9,513 nt of DNA from assembly GCA_002405555.1 (NCBI GenBank), contig DHMA01000169.1:1-9513 (forward strand), given 5' to 3'. This DNA comes from Opitutia bacterium UBA4654. GTDB taxonomy: Bacteria > Verrucomicrobiota > Verrucomicrobiia > Opitutales > Intestinicryptomonadaceae. Below, in pieces: positions 5,562-9,513 of this stretch. Within the stretch, counting starts at the first letter, position 1. Each line of letters starts with the position of its first letter. Under the pieces are notes generated by a model. That model had not been told where the DNA came from. It saw only the letters and a program-made list of their open reading frames with translations, and searched no databases. A program made the position numbers and the translations under genes.

Positions 5562-6638
5562 ATGGGAAGCATTTTCGGCAGAGTTTTCAGGGTATCAACT
5601 TTCGGCGAAAGCCACGGCGCGGCGGTCGGCTGCATTATCGACGGCTGTCCGTCGATGTTGGAGCTTTCGCCCGACGACATTCAATTCCAGCTCGACAGGC
5701 GCAGACCAGGCCAGAATTCGCTCACGACGCCGCGCGACGAAGCCGACGCCTGCGAAATCCTTTCGGGCGTCTACGAGGGCAGGACGCTTGGCACTCCCAT
5801 TTGCGTTGTTGTGCGCAACAAAAACCAGCACTCGCAGGACTATTCCGAAATCGCAAAGCTCTGGCGTCCGTCGCATGCCGACTTCACCTACGACGCCAAG
5901 TACGGCTTGCGCGACCCGCGCGGCGGCGGCAGAAGCTCCGCCCGCGAGACAATCGGGCGCGTGGCGGCGGGAGCTATTGCGCGGAAATTTTTGGGCGGCG
6001 GCGTGAAAATCACCGCGTGGGTGGAGAGCGTGCATTCAATCGCAATGCCCATGCAGCGCGAGACGCCGAGTTTCGAGGACATCGAAAAAAGCCCCGTGCG
6101 TTGCCCGAATCCGCAGGTTTCGGCGCGAATGGAAGAGTTCATCAAAAAGGCCCGCGCCGAGGGCGACAGCGTGGGCGGCGTTATCCGCTGCCGAATAGAG
6201 GGGCTTCCCGCGGGGCTTGGCGACCCCGTCTTCGACCGCTTCGAGGCGGAGCTTGCAAAGGCGATGCTTTCGATTCCCGCGACGAAGGGCTTTGAAATCG
6301 GCGGCGGCTTTGCGTCGGCGCGCATGTTCGGCTCGCAGAACAACGACATTTTCGAGCTGTCCGAAGACGGCACTCCCACCACGCGCACGAACAACGCGGG
6401 CGGCGTGCTCGGCGGAATCACGACATCGCGCCCCGTCGATTTCCGCGTGGCGTTCAAGCCCACCGCGACAATCGCAAAGGAGCAGCCCACCCTCACGCGC
6501 GGGCTTGAAAAAACCACCGTCGTCGGCAAGGGGCGGCACGACCCGTGCGTGCTTCCGCGGGCAGTGCCGATTGTCGAGGCTATGGCGGCTCTGGTTTGTG
6601 CCGATGCAATATTGATACAACGAACAGTAAGGAGCTGA
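5562..6638 (+). CDS. aroC: Chorismate synthase
   Basis: Chorismate synthase removes phosphate from 5-enolpyruvylshikimate-3-phosphate to give chorismate, the branch point to aromatic amino acids and folate; it needs reduced FMN. The 358-residue protein shows all family signatures: STFGESHG near the N-terminus (with a catalytic His), RRRPGQNSLTTPRDEAD, GLRDPRGGGRSSARETIGRV, and GKGRHDPCVLPRAVPIVEAM near the C-terminus. The open frame extends 24 codons upstream, but the ATG at 5562 fits the family N-terminus (MGSIFGRVFRVSTFGESHG). There is no Shine-Dalgarno site before it. It is first in a four-gene run with a CobW-like gene, hisC and hisB. No aromatic-rich leader peptide is seen, so classical attenuation is not supported. 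Confidence 0.97.
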   Translation: MGSIFGRVFRVSTFGESHGAAVGCIIDGCPSMLELSPDDIQFQLDRRRPGQNSLTTPRDEADACEILSGVYEGRTLGTPICVVVRNKNQHSQDYSEIAKLWRPSHADFTYDAKYGLRDPRGGGRSSARETIGRVAAGAIARKFLGGGVKITAWVESVHSIAMPMQRETPSFEDIEKSPVRCPNPQVSARMEEFIKKARAEGDSVGGVIRCRIEGLPAGLGDPVFDRFEAELAKAMLSIPATKGFEIGGGFASARMFGSQNNDIFELSEDGTPTTRTNNAGGVLGGITTSRPVDFRVAFKPTATIAKEQPTLTRGLEKTTVVGKGRHDPCVLPRAVPIVEAMAALVCADAILIQRTVRS

Positions 6639-6643
6639 ATTTT

Positions 6644-7420
6644 ATGAGCATTCCCGCATATTTGATTTTGGGCACGCCGACATCGGGGCGTTGCGGAATC
6701 TGCGCCGACGTAATCTACAAGGCGTTGGGCGACGACGATTTTTGCGGCGTTTTCATTTCCGAAAACGAAGCCCGCACGGACTTCGACAAAAAAATAGCAT
6801 CCGCCCCGAACGCGGGCTTTGTGCGCTATTCCGACGCCGCCGACGCCCGCGCGAAAATCGACGCGCTCGACGAATCGCGCTTCACGCACGTTTTCTACGT
6901 CGCGGACTCGTCGAAAAACCCCGCCGACGAAATCGAGGAGTTCAAGAAGACCGTCGATTGCGGGAAAATCAGGCTCGCCCGCATTTGGAGCGTGCTCGAC
7001 TGCGCAACGCTTGTCCGACACCGCGACGAATGCGCCCCCTATGCCGACGCGCTCGCGCATTTTGCCGACTGCATGCTGCTTTCGCGCCGTTCGGGCGTCC
7101 CGAACCGCGACATCGCCGACATAAAATCGCGCTACGAAAAGCTCTGCTACCCAATGCGCTTCGAGCTTGTAGATAAAAAATTCGAAGTCGCAAATCCCGT
7201 CGAACTTCTCATCGAGGAGGCGCGGAGAATCTCGATGCTCTTCGACGACATAGACCCAATCGACGAGCTTGATATCGACGAAAACAACATACCCGACGAA
7301 CCTTTCAGCCTCGAACGCAAGCCCGACCCCTACATGGAGCGTCTTGCCAACGGCGCGCGCGTAAAGCAAATTCCCGACATTCGCGGGTTTGTCATGGAAA
7401 CGAGGGAATCCGAAAAATGA
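6644..7420 (+). CDS. CobW/HypB-like P-loop protein with degenerate nucleotide-binding motifs
   Basis: The product has 258 residues; the start at 6644 is set by AAGGAG (6629-6634) nine bases upstream. The N-terminus IPAYLILGTPTSGRCGI is laid out like a beta strand plus P-loop, but the Walker A motif reads GxxxxGRC (G10-C17) instead of GxxxxGK[ST]. Later, ARIWSVLDCATL (112-122) and ADALAHFADCMLLSRRSGV (134-152) lie where CobW-type GTPases have the VVDA strand and the FADxxxLNKxDL guanine-recognition motif; here NKxD is replaced by SRRS. No CxCC metal-binding motif is seen. The last third is acidic (DDIDPIDELDIDENN), ending in a basic tail. It may be a non-catalytic relative of G3E GTPases (metal chaperones). 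This is a fold-level resemblance judged by eye. It sits in an operon with aroC and overlaps hisC by 4 bases; a role in aromatic or histidine synthesis is not shown. Confidence 0.7.
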   Translation: MSIPAYLILGTPTSGRCGICADVIYKALGDDDFCGVFISENEARTDFDKKIASAPNAGFVRYSDAADARAKIDALDESRFTHVFYVADSSKNPADEIEEFKKTVDCGKIRLARIWSVLDCATLVRHRDECAPYADALAHFADCMLLSRRSGVPNRDIADIKSRYEKLCYPMRFELVDKKFEVANPVELLIEEARRISMLFDDIDPIDELDIDENNIPDEPFSLERKPDPYMERLANGARVKQIPDIRGFVMETRESEK

Positions 7421-8517
7421 AAAAATTTAATCTGAAAAAACGCATTTCAAAATCCGTTGCCAACATGGCGGGCTACACCCCCGGCGAACAGCCGAAAGAC
7501 ATCGAAAAGTGGGTGAAACTCAACACGAACGAATTTCCGTTCCCGCCCAGCCCGAAAGTCGTCGAGGCGATTAAAAACGAGCTCGGCAAGGACGGCGCGT
7601 CTCTGCGCCTCTACCCGAACCCCGAAAGCTCCAAACTGCGCGAACAGCTCGGCAAATACTTCGGCGTGCCCGCCGCGTGCGCGTTCGCCGCAAACGGCTC
7701 GGACGACGCCCTGAACGTCGTAATCCGCGCGTTCTCCGACGACTCCCGCCCGATTGCCACCCTCGACCCAAGCTACTCGCTCTATCCCGTCCTCGCAAAA
7801 TTGCAGGACTCCAAGCTCGTCCAGATTCCGTTCAAAAAGAACATGGAAATAGATTTCGACAAAATCTTTTCCTGCGGGGCGAACATCTTTTTCTTCACCA
7901 ACCCCAACGCGCCCACGGGCGTGGGCTTCGACTGCGCGACGGTCGAGAAAATCGCCGCCGGCTTCGACGGCATCGTTCTTGTGGACGAGGCGTACGCGCC
8001 TTTTGCCGACTACTCCTGCGTGCCGCTCGTAGAAAAATACCCCAACCTCATCGTCACGGGAACGTCGTCGAAAGGCTGGGGGCTTGCGGGTATGCGAATC
8101 GGCTGGGCGTTCGCGAACCCCGCGATAATCGAAGTGCTCGACAGAGTGCGCGACAGCTACAACCTCGACAGGCTCGCGCAGGCGGCGGGAATTGCCGCGC
8201 TTGCCGACGCTCCCTACTACGCGCAGAAGTGCGGCGCGGTCATCGCCGAGCGCGAGAGCGTGGAAAAATTCTTCGACAAGCTCGGCTGGCAGTACCACAA
8301 AAGCTCCGCAAACTTCGTGTTCTTCCGCCCGAACAAAAACGGCAAAAAGGGCGCGAAAGTCGCCGCCGATCTCTTCGAATTCATGCGGGGAAAGAAAATC
8401 CTCATGCGCTATTTCCCGACCCAAAAGAAAATAGTCGACGGTATCCGCCTGTCCATCGGCACGGCGGCGCAGATGAAACTTTTCAAGAAAGCCGCGCTCG
8501 AATGGGCGCAAAAATAG
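7417..8517 (+). CDS. hisC: Histidinol-phosphate aminotransferase
   Basis: HisC is a PLP-dependent class I/II aminotransferase that converts imidazole-acetol phosphate and glutamate to histidinol phosphate and 2-oxoglutarate. The 366-residue protein shows the fold-type I motifs in order: KLNTNEFPFPPSP (34-46), AANGSDDAL (91-99), NPNAPTG (162-168), DEAYAPFA (190-197), and SSKGWGLAGMRIGW (217-230), in which K219 should form the Schiff base with PLP and R227 belongs to the phosphate/carboxylate site. The start ATG overlaps the stop of the upstream gene (ATGA), with GAGGGA (7402-7407) nine bases ahead, indicating translational coupling. hisB follows 9 bases after the stop. Some HisC-like enzymes also act on aromatic amino acids, so with aroC nearby a broader substrate range is possible, but the HisC assignment is favoured by hisB. 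Confidence 0.93.
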   Translation: MKKFNLKKRISKSVANMAGYTPGEQPKDIEKWVKLNTNEFPFPPSPKVVEAIKNELGKDGASLRLYPNPESSKLREQLGKYFGVPAACAFAANGSDDALNVVIRAFSDDSRPIATLDPSYSLYPVLAKLQDSKLVQIPFKKNMEIDFDKIFSCGANIFFFTNPNAPTGVGFDCATVEKIAAGFDGIVLVDEAYAPFADYSCVPLVEKYPNLIVTGTSSKGWGLAGMRIGWAFANPAIIEVLDRVRDSYNLDRLAQAAGIAALADAPYYAQKCGAVIAERESVEKFFDKLGWQYHKSSANFVFFRPNKNGKKGAKVAADLFEFMRGKKILMRYFPTQKKIVDGIRLSIGTAAQMKLFKKAALEWAQK

Positions 8518-8526
8518 GAGACGCCA

Positions 8527-9120
8527 ATGAATCAACGCAGCGCAAAAATAGTCCGCAACACAAAGGAAACGCAAATCGAGCTTGAAATAAACCTCGACGG
8601 CGCGGGAAACTACGAAATCGACACGGGCATTCCGTTCTTCAACCACATGCTCGAACTTTTCGCGCGGCACGGGCTTTTCGACCTCAAAATCAAGGCGGTC
8701 GGCGACATCGACATAGACTACCACCACACGGTTGAGGACGTCGGCATTGTGCTCGGTCAGGCGGTGAAAAAGGCGGTCGGCGACAAGGCGGGCATGAACC
8801 GCTACGGCTTCTTCATTCTGCCCATGGACGAAGTGCTTGTCCGCGCGGTAATCGATCTCTCGAACAGACCGATTCTTGTTTACAGCTTGGGCAGCCTCGA
8901 CGCCCGCGTGCGCGATTTCAACGTGTCGCTTTGCCGCGAGTTCTTTCAGGCGTTCGCCAACGAGGCGGGAGCGAACTTGCACATCAAGCTTGAATACGGC
9001 GACGAACCGCACCACATAGCGGAGGGCGCGTTCAAGTGCTTTGCGAAGGCGCTGTCGATGTCGGTGGCAAAAGACCCCCGCCGCGGCACGAATATACCTT
9101 CAACAAAAGGCTCTATTTAA
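8527..9120 (+). CDS. hisB: Imidazoleglycerol-phosphate dehydratase
   Basis: This monofunctional HisB dehydrates imidazole glycerol phosphate to imidazole-acetol phosphate, the step just before HisC. The 197-residue length is normal. Family motifs are present: TGIPFFNHM (33-41), RHG, DYHHTVEDVGI (64-74) with the HHxxED manganese site, PMDE (99-102), EPHHIAEGAFKCFAKAL with the second HHxxE site (162-166), and the terminal DPRRGTNIPSTKG. One oddity is N39 where most family members have Asp in FFDHM. There is no N-terminal HAD phosphatase domain as in the E. coli fusion. TAGGAG, overlapping the hisC stop, lies six bases before the ATG, an ideal Shine-Dalgarno site. hisB is the last gene visible in the operon; no standard terminator follows it. 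Confidence 0.96.
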   Translation: MNQRSAKIVRNTKETQIELEINLDGAGNYEIDTGIPFFNHMLELFARHGLFDLKIKAVGDIDIDYHHTVEDVGIVLGQAVKKAVGDKAGMNRYGFFILPMDEVLVRAVIDLSNRPILVYSLGSLDARVRDFNVSLCREFFQAFANEAGANLHIKLEYGDEPHHIAEGAFKCFAKALSMSVAKDPRRGTNIPSTKGSI

Positions 9121-9121
9121 C

Positions 9122-9295
9122 GGGGCGTGAAAGCACTTCCCTAAGGGCGTTTCCCTGTGCACCCAGACCGCTCGCGTACGGAAGTACGCCACGCGCCCTG
9201 TGCACACAGGAAAGCCACCCTTATGAAAGCACTTTGACGCCCCTAACAAGTGAGCGCACGGCGCGGAAGATTTTTAAGTTGCGCTGGGATAAAAG
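9122..9295. repeat. Structured tandem element, copy 1
   Basis: This is the first of two head-to-tail copies (period about 157-158 bases) that start right after hisB. Its first part folds into one long imperfect hairpin. The outer arm GGGGCGT/ACGCCCC continues through a G-G mismatch into AAAG/CTTT (9122-9133 with 9232-9243). Inside follow AAGGG/CCCTT (9143-9147 with 9218-9222), TTTCC/GGAAA (9150-9154 with 9209-9213), TGTGCAC/GTGCACA (9156-9162 with 9200-9206), and an apical GCGTAC-GGAA-GTACGC (9174-9189). A second small module, AGCGCA/TGCGCT (9253-9258 with 9280-9285), precedes GGGATAAAAG. It has stop codons and no plausible gene. I do not recognise the family. Confidence 0.7.
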
Positions 9296-9300
9296 TTAAG

Positions 9301-9452
9301 TAGGGCGTTTCGCACAGCTACCGTAGCGTAGGGATAGCCGTGCACGCCACGCGCCCTGCCTGCGCGTGAAAGCCACCGCCTGAACGGCACTCTAACGCCC
9401 CTAAAATTACAGCGCACGGCGCGAAGATTTTTAGAGTGCGCTGGGATAAAAG
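9301..9452. repeat. Structured tandem element, copy 2
   Basis: It shares blocks with copy 1 in the same order: AGGGCGTTT, ACGCCACGCGCCCTG, GAAAGCCACC, ACGCCCCTAA, GCGCACGGCGCG, AAGATTTTTA, and TGCGCTGGGATAAAAG. The sequence between blocks differs but can still pair: TAGGGCGTT with AACGCCCCTA (9301-9309, 9394-9403, one bulged C), TTTCGCAC with GCGTGAAA (9308-9315, 9364-9371), GCTACC with GG(G)ATAGC (9317-9322, 9331-9338), and AGCGCAC with GTGCGCT (9411-9417, 9436-9442). Stems preserved with altered bases support a structured RNA or hairpin-forming DNA. Confidence 0.7.
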
Positions 9453-9458
9453 AAGAGT

Positions 9459-9513
9459 TGTGCTGTGCCCAAAATTAGGACAGTAAGCTAAGGGAGTAAA
9501 TCGAGTTGGTTGA
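9459..9513. mobile_element. Possible left end of an IS3-family insertion sequence (continues outside window)
   Basis: TGTGCTGTGCCCAAAA followed by TTAGGACAG (9459-9483) resembles terminal inverted repeats of IS3-family elements, which typically start with TG and contain a C run, an A run and GGACA. It starts a few bases after repeat copy 2, and an AAGGGAG Shine-Dalgarno-like sequence follows near the window edge. The transposase genes and the other end are not visible, so the call rests on recall of typical IS3 ends. Confidence 0.3.

Noticed and set aside
5888..7369. 493-codon open frame on the - strand
   Set aside because: It is antisense to aroC and the CobW-like gene, with no recognisable motif and no start signal; a shadow frame.
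7447..9015. 522-codon open frame on the - strand
   Set aside because: It lies antisense to hisC and hisB, which are unmistakable. Its composition (Val/Arg/Glu/Phe-rich with no recognisable domain) is that of a shadow frame in GC-rich DNA.
9036..9299. 87-codon frame running from hisB into the tandem element
   Set aside because: It starts inside hisB in another frame, and its end is simply translation of repeat copy 1; the second copy does not preserve the frame.
9122..9452. CRISPR array
   Set aside because: Only two units of about 157 bp with several internal conserved blocks; no short regular repeats with spacers and no cas genes.

Overview
The window carries ordinary housekeeping genes in three transcription blocks, with some less ordinary non-coding DNA between and after them. 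The DNA is fairly GC-rich and bacterial. The ileS-dksA/traR-lspA order, the Lys/Ala/Pro-rich extension on the DksA-like protein and its half-lost zinc site suggest a member of the PVC group, most likely Verrucomicrobiota. That assignment is an inference from gene content, not a phylogenetic result.

Block 1 (+ strand, 1-2586): the 3' end of ileS, a DksA/TraR-family protein with a long basic N-terminal tail, and lspA. A strong two-way terminator (2716-2755) separates lspA from the convergent gene. Block 2 (- strand, 4959 down to 2779): rpsB and tsf form the classic S2/EF-Ts pair, ended by a very good intrinsic terminator (3540-3573). Beyond it lies a separate gene for a small secreted protein of unknown function. 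Block 3 (+ strand, 5562-9120): aroC, a CobW-like protein with degenerate nucleotide-binding motifs, hisC and hisB. The genes are closely packed, with overlaps or short gaps, and look like one operon for aromatic and histidine synthesis.

The non-coding parts hold most of the unexplained structure. The divergent rpsB/aroC region contains a structured rpsB leader (two hairpins, one just before the Shine-Dalgarno site). It also has a self-contained promoter-to-terminator unit of about 86 nt (about 5406-5491) that could be a small RNA or an aroC leader. A separate candidate aroC promoter sits so close to the ATG that the mRNA may be almost leaderless.

After hisB, from 9121 to the end, there is no gene. 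This stretch holds two head-to-tail copies of a structured element of about 157 bp. The copies share conserved blocks, but the arms between them differ in sequence while keeping the ability to pair, as expected for structured RNA or a hairpin-forming repeat family. At the right edge the sequence resembles the terminal inverted repeat of an IS3-family insertion sequence that would continue outside the window.

I found no CRISPR array, no tRNA or rRNA, and no complete mobile element. The tandem element is the best candidate for something undescribed, followed by the small RNA unit and the degenerate CobW-like protein.
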